Below are positions 34,778 to 43,395 of a stretch of 60,781 bases of DNA, piece after piece. The DNA is from Sphingomonas sp. Leaf21 (GTDB taxonomy: Bacteria > Pseudomonadota > Alphaproteobacteria > Sphingomonadales > Sphingomonadaceae). Each line of letters starts with the position of its first letter. Position 1 is the stretch's first letter. The translations under genes and the position numbers were made by a program. Under the pieces are notes generated by a model. The model had not been told where the DNA came from, ran no database searches, and saw only the letters and a list, made by a program, of their open reading frames with translations. Location of the stretch: assembly GCF_916858675.1 (NCBI RefSeq), contig NZ_CAKASM010000023.1, positions 1 through 60,781 on the forward strand, read 5' to 3'.

Positions 34778-35428
34778 ATGCCGGCCGACTGCCGCTGCGG
34801 GCCAACCGCCTGCGATTTTGCCGATCCGGGGGCGCACGCCGACCCGCTGCTCGGCCTGTTCTGGCCCGCGGCGGACGATCCCGCGATATTGCCCGTTCGC
34901 GCATCCGCCGCCCCCCGTCCTGGACCGGATACCTTCGACCTGCTGAAGCTTCCGGTCGCCGCCACCATCCTGCGCGAAGGCGCACGCGAACGAGCGGTGA
35001 TCGCCGATGGCCCGCGTCACCTTCGCCTCGAAACCAGCGGCGACAGCCTGACCCGCGGCCCGGTGCGGCTTCACTACGACCTCACCGACTTCCACCGCCT
35101 CCGCGCGCGGCTGCTCACCCTCCATCGTCTCGAAGCCGTAGTACGGCTGGGCCGGCTGCCAACCGGCCTTTATGAGCGTGATCCGCTCGCGCTCCGGTGG
35201 ATGAACGCGCTGGCGGCATGGACGATGAAGCAGGAAGGCGCCTCCCAGATCGAGATCGCCATCTCGCTGTTCGGAGCGGCGAGCGTCGATAGCGAAAGCA
35301 TGGAACGGATGCGCAAGCGGGTCGCGCGCCTGCTCGACCTTGCCACGCGCCGGATCGCGCTGGCGCATCGGCGGTTTCTTGGCACCGCCCCCGAACCGTC
35401 GATCAGCGCGGAACAGGATCGCGCTTGA
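34778..35428 (+). CDS. DUF2285 domain protein, possibly frameshifted
   Basis: The C-terminal part LRARLLTLHRLEAVVRLGRLPTG...LRWMNALAAWTMKQEGASQIEIAISLFG fits DUF2285, a helical domain of mobile-element regulators. Full-length members normally have another 60-80 N-terminal residues. Here 34453-34777 has a plausible coding stretch in another frame (RPVPHVSHALDFYRDARRS), so a frameshift is possible. It ends 43 bases before the Tn3-type terminal repeat at 35472. Confidence 0.6.
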   Translation: MPADCRCGPTACDFADPGAHADPLLGLFWPAADDPAILPVRASAAPRPGPDTFDLLKLPVAATILREGARERAVIADGPRHLRLETSGDSLTRGPVRLHYDLTDFHRLRARLLTLHRLEAVVRLGRLPTGLYERDPLALRWMNALAAWTMKQEGASQIEIAISLFGAASVDSESMERMRKRVARLLDLATRRIALAHRRFLGTAPEPSISAEQDRA

Positions 35429-35471
35429 CACGCCCCCTGTGTTCCATGTTTGTTCCGATAATGCCCTATGA

Positions 35472-35509
35472 GGGGTCGGTTCCGGCTGAGGGCGGAATGA
35501 CACCCTAAG
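35472..35509. repeat. Tn3-family terminal inverted repeat (element 1)
   Basis: A 38 bp repeat that starts GGGGTCGGTTCCGG and ends ACACCCTAAG, the length and boundary bases (GGGG...TAAG) of Tn3-family ends. It marks the outer edge of the transposon whose tnpA follows. The same repeat with small changes recurs at 60706 in the same orientation. Confidence 0.85.
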
Positions 35510-37964
35510 CGCCGGCGTCCTTGGGCCAAAGGTATTCGCCAGTGAGGAGGATGTGTGCCCATCCGAGCGGCGAAATATGGGCGAGAAGATGGTCGGGGGT
35601 ATCGAGCCCTTCGCGGCGCCGGGCCTCAACGGCATGGCCAAGGTGCAGGGTGTTCCAGTAGACGATGATGGCGGTGAGCAGGTTGAGGCCGGCGATCCGG
35701 TAATGCTGCCCCTCCGTCGTGCGGTCGCGGATTTCGCCCTGACGGCCGATGCGCAGGGCATTTTTCAGCGCATGATGTGCCTCGCCCTTGTTGAGGCCGA
35801 CCTGTGCACGGCGCTGCATGCCGACGTCGAGTATCCATTCGATGATGAACAGCGTCCGCTCGATCCGGCCCACCTCGCGCAGCGCGGAGGCAAGATCGTT
35901 CTGGCGCGGATAGGAGGCGAGCTTGCGCAAGATGCTGCTCGGCGCGACCTGTCCAGCGCTCATGGTGGCGGCGCAGCGGAACAGATCGGGCCAGTTGGAA
36001 ACGATCAGCGCCTCACGCGCCTTGCCGCCCACCAGCGGGCGCAATTCGCTCGGCGTCGCGGCAGGGTCGAACACGTACAGTCGTTTGGATGGGAGGTCGC
36101 GGATGCGCAGTACAAGGCGGTAGCCGAGCATCGCGCTGATCCCGAACAGATGATCGGTAAACCCGCCAGTGTCGGCGTACTGCTCTTCGATCCGTCGCCC
36201 TGCCTCATTCATCGTCAGCCCGTCGAGTAGATAAGGTGCTTCGCTGACCGTGGCTGGAATGGTCCGCGATGCAAACGGCGCGAAGCGGTCGTTGACGTGG
36301 GTATAGGCCTTGATGCCGGGATCGTTGCCGTAGCGGGCGTTGATCGTATTCATCGCTTCGCCCTGCCGTGCGGCGGGGAAGAACTGGCCATCGGCCGATG
36401 CGGATCTGCCCATACCCCAGACCTGGGCCATCGGCAGCGCCCCTTGCGCCGCGACCACGTTGGCCAGCGCCTGGTCGATCGCCTCGCTTTCGACGTGCCA
36501 GCGAGCGAGACGGGAGAGTTGCCAATAGTCGTGAGTGTTGGAAGCCTCTGCCATCTTACGCAGGCCCAAATTCAGGCCCTCGGCGAGCAGGACGTTGAGC
36601 AGGCCGATCCGGTCTCCGCACGGCACGCCGGTGCGCAGATGCGTGAAGGCATCGGTGAAACCCAGCGCGGTATCGACTTCGAGCAGGAGATCGGTGATGC
36701 GGACGGGCGGCAGCCGGCGATACAAATCGAGCACCAGATCCTCGATCCCATCCGGCGCGTCAGCGGTGAGGCGATCAATGCGCAGCGTGCCGTCCTCGAT
36801 GCTGCCTTTCGGAATTGTACCGCTGCGCGCGGCGCGACCGAGCCGGGCAAGGCCATCGGTGAGACGCACCTTGCGGTCAGCCAGCCAGACATACGGGTCA
36901 GACGGGACCGCTAGCTTCGCGGCATGCGCGACCGCCGTCGGCACGAGGACGTGGCGCAGGTCACCATACCGATGCGAGCGATCGAGCCATATGTCGCCCG
37001 AGCGCAGCGCGTCGCGCAAGTGGAACATGACCGCGACTTCCCGGAGGCGGGCATCATCATCGCCCTTCGCCCGCAATTGTCGCCGCCATTTGGAATGCGG
37101 GCGCAAGAAATCGTCGGCCGCCGGAACTGCGCCCTTGGTAGCGATGACGGTAGCCGCGTCCAGCAAAGGCCGTGCAACCGCCGCAGCTTTGAGGTCGAGG
37201 CATCGCAGCATGCGCGGGGCATACCGACGGAAGCGGTGATACCCCTGATCAACATGGGCCAGCGGATCGTCGCCCAAGGTGTCCGTCAACGTCTTGGCCG
37301 TAGCGACGAGGCTCGTGAGCCGTTCCCATCCCGCCCCGCGCGCGACCGCATCTTCCAGCGACGCGCCGTCGCCATGCGCTTCGAGCAATGATTGACCGAG
37401 TGCAGTGAAGCCGTTCAAAGTCGCAGTGGTAGCGCCTCTGGTTTCTACGACCCGCGCGTCATGCAGTTGCTTCGCGTCGCGCCAGGTGCGGCCAACGATC
37501 CGGTCATGTGTTTCGATCACCGCATCCGCCATCGCAGTGACCCATTCAATGACGCAGACCGCCATGATAGCGCGGCGCCGATCGGCGCCGAGGTCGCGCA
37601 GGCCATCGGCGAAGTAGCGCTCGCCCTGCCGGCGTAGCCGGGCGACGCGATGCGGTGGAACACCGGCAAGTAAACCATCATTGAGGTTCATCGCGCGCAG
37701 GAACTCGAGTCGGTCGAGCAGCCGGTTCGCCGCGGCGGAGTTGTTGCCCGGCTCAATCCGGCGCAGCCAGATGAAGCGGCTGATCGCCCCCGGCAGCATC
37801 TCGGTAGTCAGTCTGTCGAGCCCATCACAGGCGACGGGATCGAGACGGGCCGCGATCCGCTTCTCGATCCGACGTTCGGCGGCGACGAGCGCGTCCGCGC
37901 ACAAACGCTCGATTGTCGTGATCGCCGGCAGGATGGTCATGGTTTCACGGCAGCGGGCAATGAA
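35505..37964 (-). pseudogene. tnpA: Tn3-family transposase, 5' end cut by another transposon
   Basis: A Tn3-family transposase with about 819 residues readable. The normal length is roughly 970-1000. The frame stays open (FIARCRETMTILPAI) up to base 37964, where the terminal repeat of a second transposon begins. The catalytic domain is intact (for example PVRITDLLLEVDTALGFTDAF, SASADGQFF, LRKLASYPRQNDLASALREVGRIERT). The missing N-terminal part is not found at the other end of the inserted transposon. An internal start could make a partial protein, but no transposition activity is expected. Confidence 0.9.
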
Positions 37965-38002
37965 GGGGTCGGTACATAGAACGGACCCAGATATACGCTA
38001 AG
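37965..38002. repeat. Left terminal inverted repeat of the 8.4 kb transposon
   Basis: Starts GGGGTCGGTACATAG and ends ATACGCTAAG; 38 bp. It differs from the right end in one base (G instead of A in the seventh position). A TTGTCGTAC...GACGACAA repeat follows near 38041 and may be an extra resolvase site. Confidence 0.88.
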
Positions 38003-38279
38003 CGCCGGCAGAGCCGATTAGGCGTGCGGAAACACCTGATTGTCGTACATAGGTGACGACAAATGGGTTTCCCGTCATTTCGCCCGTAGAAGGCCTTATC
38101 ATGGGACTTTGCCGCCTATCGCCTCCGTTTCGGAATGGCAACTTCCGCTTGAAGCCGATATCCTACCTCCAAACAACAAGACGCAGCCTTTGGGGAACTT
38201 TGGGCGGACACAGAATTGGCTGCCAAAGAACCAACTCTGCAAAATGTCGTGGTTCAGCGGAACATACAGCAGTCAGTCA

Positions 38280-39203
38280 CTAATCTGGCCACGGGCCTGT
38301 CGGGAGCCATGGCGTTGGCGTAAGCGCTCGACGGAGATGATTGAGAAAGGCGCCGACGCGCCTACTACGGCCATTTCTTTCGCCCAGTATCGCGACCACG
38401 TCAGCTCGCGGGCACTCCCAGTCGGGAAGAAGGTGAACAAGGCGCCCATTTGCTACATCATCGGCCACGTCCCACTGCGATCTGAGTATAATGCCTTGGC
38501 CTTGCAAAGCCCAGTCGCGGATGACCGATCCATCGTTGGCTGACAACGCCGGGCGAATGCGGATGATCGACGATTCATTGGGTGGTTTATGGAAACGCCA
38601 CATCGTGACGTCCTCATGATTTTCCTGAACGACGAGGCATCGATGCCTGACCAGATCACCGAGAACGGCCAGTCCCGGCGCGTTGGCCAAATAGGCCGGG
38701 CTTGCGCATAGGATGCGCCCATTGGGGGCAAGTGTGGTCACGATGCTGCTCATCTGCCCACGCTCGCCAATATGGATGGCGATGTCGCAATCGTGACCCA
38801 GCCGCGCGGCAGGTGCGTCGCTCAGGTCGAGCATGGCGGTGATATCGGCGTGGGCTCTGGCAAAGCTGTCGAGAGCCGGCGCGACATGGCGGCGCCCGAA
38901 GCCGTAGGGGGCGGCAACGCGCAAGTGGCCGCGAATGGTCTGGCGCCGTTCGGATAATTCTTCACCAAGGGTTTCCAGCGTTTCAGCAACCATCAGCGCG
39001 CGGGTCAGGACTAGTTCGCCCTCGTCGGTCAGGCTCAGCCGCCCACTGCTGCGCTCCAGCAGGCGCACGCCCAGCCTTGCCTCCATCGCTTTGAGCCGCT
39101 GCGTGACAGCAGGCGGCGTGACATTGAGTTGACGTGCGCCCTCGGCCAGCGAGGATGCGCTGGAGATAACGGAGAAGAAGGCGAGGTCGTCGGAGTTCAG
39201 CAT
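38280..39203 (-). CDS. LysR-family regulator of the transposon cargo
   Basis: About 307 residues from the ATG at 39203, which places the usual few residues before the HTH (DDLAFFSVISSASSLAEGARQL, then TPPAVTQRLKAMEARLGVRLL). A substrate-binding-like effector domain follows. The longer open frame upstream would run across the divergent gene and is not used. It is divergent from the D-threonine-aldolase-type gene with 90 bases between starts, so it probably activates that operon in response to a related compound. Confidence 0.88.
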   Translation of the reverse strand: MLNSDDLAFFSVISSASSLAEGARQLNVTPPAVTQRLKAMEARLGVRLLERSSGRLSLTDEGELVLTRALMVAETLETLGEELSERRQTIRGHLRVAAPYGFGRRHVAPALDSFARAHADITAMLDLSDAPAARLGHDCDIAIHIGERGQMSSIVTTLAPNGRILCASPAYLANAPGLAVLGDLVRHRCLVVQENHEDVTMWRFHKPPNESSIIRIRPALSANDGSVIRDWALQGQGIILRSQWDVADDVANGRLVHLLPDWECPRADVVAILGERNGRSRRVGAFLNHLRRALTPTPWLPTGPWPD

Positions 39204-39293
39204 TAAGGCTAGAGTTAACCCAAGATGCATTTCTCGTAAATTGTGAAACGAGGTGAAAGAGCCCACAGAGGTATCATTCTTAGGACGCCTGCC

Positions 39294-40457
39294 GTGACAA
39301 TTCCTGCTTCCGTGATCCAGAACCCAGTTCTGACCGATCTGCAAACGCCCTCTCTGGTGCTGGACGCTGCGCGAATGGATCGGAACATCGCTCGCTTGCA
39401 CGATCATCTCGCGCCCTTCGACGTGGTTTTGCGACCTCATCTTAAGACGACCAAATCTATCGATGTAGCCAGGCACCTAATGGACAGTCCGCGAGGCCCG
39501 GCGACTGTGTCCACGCTTAAGGAGGCTGCCCGCTTTGCCGAAGCGGGCGTGCGAAACATGATCTATGCGGTTGGAATCACCCCGGACAAGCTGAAAGCCG
39601 TCGATGCGCTGCGGCGGCAGGGCGTTGATTTAGCCGTGGTGCTGGATTCACCCGAACAGGCCGAATTTCTGACCTCTCACGCGAGGGACACTGGCATAGC
39701 AATCGCAGCGTTAATCGAGATCGATTGCGACGGGCATCGCTCAGGGGTGCGCCCAGACGCCACCGCCCGCCTGATCGCCATCGGCGAGACTTTGTCCGCA
39801 GGAGGCGCCCTTCGCGGTGTGCTCACCCATGCTGGTGGCAGTTATGGCGCACGCGGCCGGGAAGCCTTGCGGGCGTGCGCGCAGGCGGAGCGCGATGGCG
39901 TCGTGTTGGCTGCGCAGACGTTGCGCGATGCCGGTTTCACCTGTCCGGTGGTCAGCATGGGCTCGACGCCGACGGTGCATCATGTTCAAGACCTGTCCGG
40001 GGTGACCGAGGTCCGCGCCGGTGTCTTCGTGTTCCACGATCTCGTGATGGCTGGCATCGGCGTATGCGATGTGGACGATATTGCCCTCTCCGTGCTGACC
40101 ACCGTGATTGGGCATCAGCGCGAGAAAGGCTGGGTGTTGATAGACGCTGGTTGGATGGCCATGTCCCGCGATCGCGGCACAGCCAACCAGGACGTGGATC
40201 AGGGCTATGGACTGGTGTGCGATGTCACGGGGAGGCTACTGGCCGACATCGTCATGGTCGATGCCAACCAAGAGCATGGTATCATCGCAGTGCGGCCTGG
40301 ATCGAACGCGGTTCTGCCTGACTTGCAAATCGGCGATCGCCTGCGCATTCTGCCCAACCACGCTTGTGCGACCGGCGCGCACCATGACCGCTACCACGTG
40401 GTACGGGGTCCCGGTGACCGCATCGAGGCCGAATGGCCGCGTTTCGGAGGCTGGTGA
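39294..40457 (+). CDS. D-threonine aldolase/D-serine dehydratase-like PLP enzyme
   Basis: A PLP-dependent enzyme of the DSD1/D-threonine aldolase (fold III) family, which splits or dehydrates D-hydroxyamino acids. The PLP Lys is in VLRPHLKTTKSIDVA (about residue 45). The metal site of the C-terminal domain is LPNHACATGAHHDRYHVV. The start is taken as GTG at 39294 with AGGA 9 bases upstream; an earlier GTG at 39243 is less likely. It overlaps ridA by one base. Substrate choice (D-Thr, D-Ser or 3-hydroxy-D-Asp) is open. Confidence 0.88.
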   Translation: MTIPASVIQNPVLTDLQTPSLVLDAARMDRNIARLHDHLAPFDVVLRPHLKTTKSIDVARHLMDSPRGPATVSTLKEAARFAEAGVRNMIYAVGITPDKLKAVDALRRQGVDLAVVLDSPEQAEFLTSHARDTGIAIAALIEIDCDGHRSGVRPDATARLIAIGETLSAGGALRGVLTHAGGSYGARGREALRACAQAERDGVVLAAQTLRDAGFTCPVVSMGSTPTVHHVQDLSGVTEVRAGVFVFHDLVMAGIGVCDVDDIALSVLTTVIGHQREKGWVLIDAGWMAMSRDRGTANQDVDQGYGLVCDVTGRLLADIVMVDANQEHGIIAVRPGSNAVLPDLQIGDRLRILPNHACATGAHHDRYHVVRGPGDRIEAEWPRFGGW

Positions 40458-40870
40458 TGGCCATCCCGTTGCTGCCGGTTCCTGTCGTCACCGATGGGGC
40501 TCCCCAACCCGCCGGGCATTATCCCCAAGGCATGATCGCCCATGGATGCGTCTATATTTCCGGGCAACTGCCTATTGGCCTCGAAGGCACAAGCTTTCTG
40601 AAGGGTAGCTTCGACGAACAGGCGCGACAGGCGATCGCCAATTTGCTTGCCATCGCGAAGGCTTCGGGGAGCAGCGCGGCCCAGTTGATCCGCGTGACGG
40701 TGTATATCGTGGGGGTAGAGAATTGGCCTCGCTTCAATGCCGTCTATACCCAAATGCTGGGCGATGCGTGCCCGGCGCGGACGGTCGTTCCCGTCAACGA
40801 CCTGCATCATGGGTATCTAGTGGAAATAGACGGTATCGGCCTTGTCGGCTCGCAGGATGACTCGGCCTGA
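40457..40870 (+). CDS. ridA: RidA family imine/enamine deaminase
   Basis: A 137-residue RidA/YjgF protein. The family hydrolyses 2-aminoacrylate and related imines released by PLP dehydratases. Typical elements are HGCVYISGQLPIG, QARQAIANLLAIAKASGSS and LIRVTVYIVGVENWPRFNAVY, and the conserved Arg near the C terminus is in ACPARTVVPV. GGAGG precedes the ATG, which overlaps the stop of the preceding enzyme (TGATG). Pairing with a D-amino acid lyase makes biochemical sense. Confidence 0.9.
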   Translation: MAIPLLPVPVVTDGAPQPAGHYPQGMIAHGCVYISGQLPIGLEGTSFLKGSFDEQARQAIANLLAIAKASGSSAAQLIRVTVYIVGVENWPRFNAVYTQMLGDACPARTVVPVNDLHHGYLVEIDGIGLVGSQDDSA

Positions 40871-41095
40871 ACATAGGCATCGAACGGACCTGGTAGCTGA
40901 GTGTCTCACCAACCGTGAGGTTGACGTGGTGTTGCGAGACGGTTGCAGCCCACCCAATCCAAAAGCGGGGCAGATTTGGGAACGGTCTTAGGGCCAATTG
41001 TACGGCTACTTAGTCAGACGGCAGGGATTGGTTAGAGCACCGGACCAATTCACAATATGGATCGGCGGGCGCTGCCAAAGACTTAGCGAGTTTCC

Positions 41096-42601
41096 ATGTT
41101 CCGTATCGATAGGCGAAACCTTCTGGCTGGCGCAGCCAGCATCCCACTGACAGCTATCACTCCGATCGCTTTCGCCAAAACCGGCTTCTCCCCCGATCTA
41201 CGTTTGCGTCCGACCGTGCATACTGGTGCTGAACGCTGGTCCCTACGCGACCGCATGTCACATTATGCTGTTCCGGGTGTCGCTATAGCAGTGGTCCGCG
41301 CGGGCCGGGTCGAGGCGTTGCAAGGGTTCGGCACACGTATCTCCGGGATGAATGCGGAGATAGATGCCGACACATTGTTCTCGGTGGGTTCAGTAAGCAA
41401 ACTGACGAGCGCGGCCCTTTGCCTCCGACTGGCGGCGAGTGGTATCCTCGATCTCGACGGGGATGTGAATGGCTACCTCAAACGGTGGCGGGTTCCCGCC
41501 GGATCGAGAGGCGACGATCGCGCCGTCACGCTGCGGATGCTGCTATCTCATACCGGCGGATTCAATGTCCACGGCTTTGCAGATTATGCCCCCGGCGTTC
41601 CCCTTCCTACACTTGTACAGACGCTGAAAGGCGAACCTCCCGCGATGAACAAGGCGCTCGCGCGGATTGATCCGGCGGGTAGCCGGTCGCGCTACTCCGG
41701 CGGCGGCTACATGGTAATCCAGGCGGTGATCGAGGACGCGACCGGCGAAAGGTTCGATGCGGTAGCGAAGCGGTTATTATTCGGCCCACTTGGGATGCAG
41801 CGCAGCCGGTTCGAGGCCGCGCCGGTTCAAGACATTGGCAACATTGCCCATGCGCATAATCGGGATGGAGAGCCCGCAGCCCTTCCGCGCGGTTGGCAGA
41901 GTTTTCCCGAACTCGCCGCGTCCGGCCTGTGGACCACCGCCGGCGATCTGGCCCGCATGATCGTGGCGCTCGGCGCAAGCTATCGCGGGCGAGGCAGATT
42001 CATACCGCAGGAACTGGCAGTGGACATGATGACCGCCGTGACACCCGGCTTCAACGGATTAGGGCCTCGGCTCGCTGGCGAGGGGATGGCGCGCATCTTC
42101 CATCATGCCGGCGCGAACGACAGCTATAAGGCTTATGTAGAGGGCAATCTTGCATCCGGCGACGGACTGGTCGTGCTTACCAACGGGGAACGGGGAGACG
42201 TTTTGGGCGATGAAATCCGCAACGCTGTCTCTGACGCCTATCACTGGCCCGGAGACTGGTCCGTCGCGCTTCCCGCCGTCACACCGGTTGCCTCACTTCT
42301 GGATAGTTATGTCGGCACATATCATCGCCGCCCAGATCAAGACCCACTCATTACAGGGTTTCTGGACACCGGCTTCAGCGCGGACACTATCGAGATTGTA
42401 AGCGCGAACGATGGCCTTTCCATCAAGTCCAAAGGAAGGGATCGGAAGCTTGTGCCGATCGACAGCTCGGATTTCGTCATGCCGGACGGCTATATACCGG
42501 CAGCGACTCTCATGTTCAGGTTCGCTCGCGCCGCTGACCAGAAGGTCAGCCACCTGCGTGCTATCGCAGGCGCTGACGTGCTGGTCTTCGACAAAGCATA
42601 G
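41096..42601 (+). CDS. Exported serine hydrolase (class C beta-lactamase/D-aminopeptidase type)
   Basis: A 501-residue serine hydrolase of the beta-lactamase/transpeptidase-like fold. The N terminus RIDRRNLLAGAASIPLTAI is a Tat-type signal. The catalytic SxxK is Ser99-Val-Ser-Lys102 (FSVGSVSKLTSA), the second motif is YSGGGY at 200, and HAGANDSYKAY is in the KTG position. This family includes D-aminopeptidases, esterases and carboxypeptidases. Next to D-amino acid genes, a periplasmic D-aminopeptidase that releases D-residues is a reasonable guess. Resistance to beta-lactams cannot be excluded but is less likely. Confidence 0.85.
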   Translation: MFRIDRRNLLAGAASIPLTAITPIAFAKTGFSPDLRLRPTVHTGAERWSLRDRMSHYAVPGVAIAVVRAGRVEALQGFGTRISGMNAEIDADTLFSVGSVSKLTSAALCLRLAASGILDLDGDVNGYLKRWRVPAGSRGDDRAVTLRMLLSHTGGFNVHGFADYAPGVPLPTLVQTLKGEPPAMNKALARIDPAGSRSRYSGGGYMVIQAVIEDATGERFDAVAKRLLFGPLGMQRSRFEAAPVQDIGNIAHAHNRDGEPAALPRGWQSFPELAASGLWTTAGDLARMIVALGASYRGRGRFIPQELAVDMMTAVTPGFNGLGPRLAGEGMARIFHHAGANDSYKAYVEGNLASGDGLVVLTNGERGDVLGDEIRNAVSDAYHWPGDWSVALPAVTPVASLLDSYVGTYHRRPDQDPLITGFLDTGFSADTIEIVSANDGLSIKSKGRDRKLVPIDSSDFVMPDGYIPAATLMFRFARAADQKVSHLRAIAGADVLVFDKA

Positions 42602-42746
42602 CCAGAGATAGGGCAGCTATGCCTTTCCCGAAACGGTCGCATCTCGACGGGAAAAAGGGGGTGGATTGGGTAGCGGAAAACACTTGTTTGGCGACACCCC
42701 CGACCTGTGCCTTGCCCCAACCACACGCGCCTCTACCCATAACAGT

Positions 42747-42805
42747 CGACAAACCCTGTCGCTTTGATAGGGTGTGCGAGAACGTAGTTTCCGGGGTTTG
42801 TCGTA
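42747..42805. promoter_or_regulatory. Probable res site of the transposon
   Basis: Inverted copies GTCGACAAACCC (42747-42758) and GGGGTTTGTCGTA (42793-42805) surround a GATAGGGTGTGCGAG stretch just before the resolvase start. This is the usual place for a Tn3-type res site, where the resolvase binds and represses its own gene. Confidence 0.6.
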
Positions 42806-42806
42806 C

Positions 42807-43391
42807 ATGCTGGTCGGATATATGCGGGTTTCGTCGGCCGACGATCGCCAGACCGTCGATCTTCAACGCGATGCGTTGGTCGCAGCTGGCGTCGATCATC
42901 GGCACCTCCATACCGACAAGGCATCCGGCGCGCGCGACGATCGGCCGGGGCTGAAAGCATGCCTCGACTATCTGAACGCGGGCGACACGCTGATCGTATG
43001 GAAACTCGACCGGCTCGGACGCTCGCTGCCGCATCTGTTGACGATCGTCACCGACCTGAAGGCGCGCGGCATCGCATTCCGGTCGCTGACCGAACAGATG
43101 GACACGTCCACGCCGCACGGCGAACTGCTGTTCTCGTTGTTCGGCGCATTGGCGCAATATGAGCGGGCGCTGACACGCGAACGGGTGATGGCGGGACTGG
43201 CCGCTGCCAAACGCCGGGGACGCCAAGGCGGTCGCCCACCGATGATCGACGCCGAAACGCTTGAGCGGATCACCGCCGCGCTGGATGGCGGGGCCAGCAA
43301 GGCGTCCGTCTGCCGGACCTTCAAGGTGCCGCGTTCGACCCTGCTCGGCACGCTGGCCCGGATCGGCTGGACCCCGCCCGCCAAGGTCTGA
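42807..43391 (+). CDS. tnpR: Serine resolvase of the transposon
   Basis: A 194-residue small serine recombinase. The catalytic Ser is in YMRVSSADD (MLVGYMRVSS start), followed by DRPGLKACLDYLNAGDTLIVWKLDRLGRS and the long helix FSLFGALAQYERALTRERVMAGL. The C-terminal helix-turn-helix is GGASKASVCRTFKVPRSTLLGTL. The start is the ATG right after the res site. It resolves transposition cointegrates. tnpA follows after four bases. Confidence 0.93.
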   Translation: MLVGYMRVSSADDRQTVDLQRDALVAAGVDHRHLHTDKASGARDDRPGLKACLDYLNAGDTLIVWKLDRLGRSLPHLLTIVTDLKARGIAFRSLTEQMDTSTPHGELLFSLFGALAQYERALTRERVMAGLAAAKRRGRQGGRPPMIDAETLERITAALDGGASKASVCRTFKVPRSTLLGTLARIGWTPPAKV

Positions 43392-43395
43392 TCCG

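Noticed and set aside
38040..38543. 167-residue plus-strand frame near the transposon left end
   Set aside because: It overlaps the 3' part of the LysR gene on the opposite strand and has no domain features.
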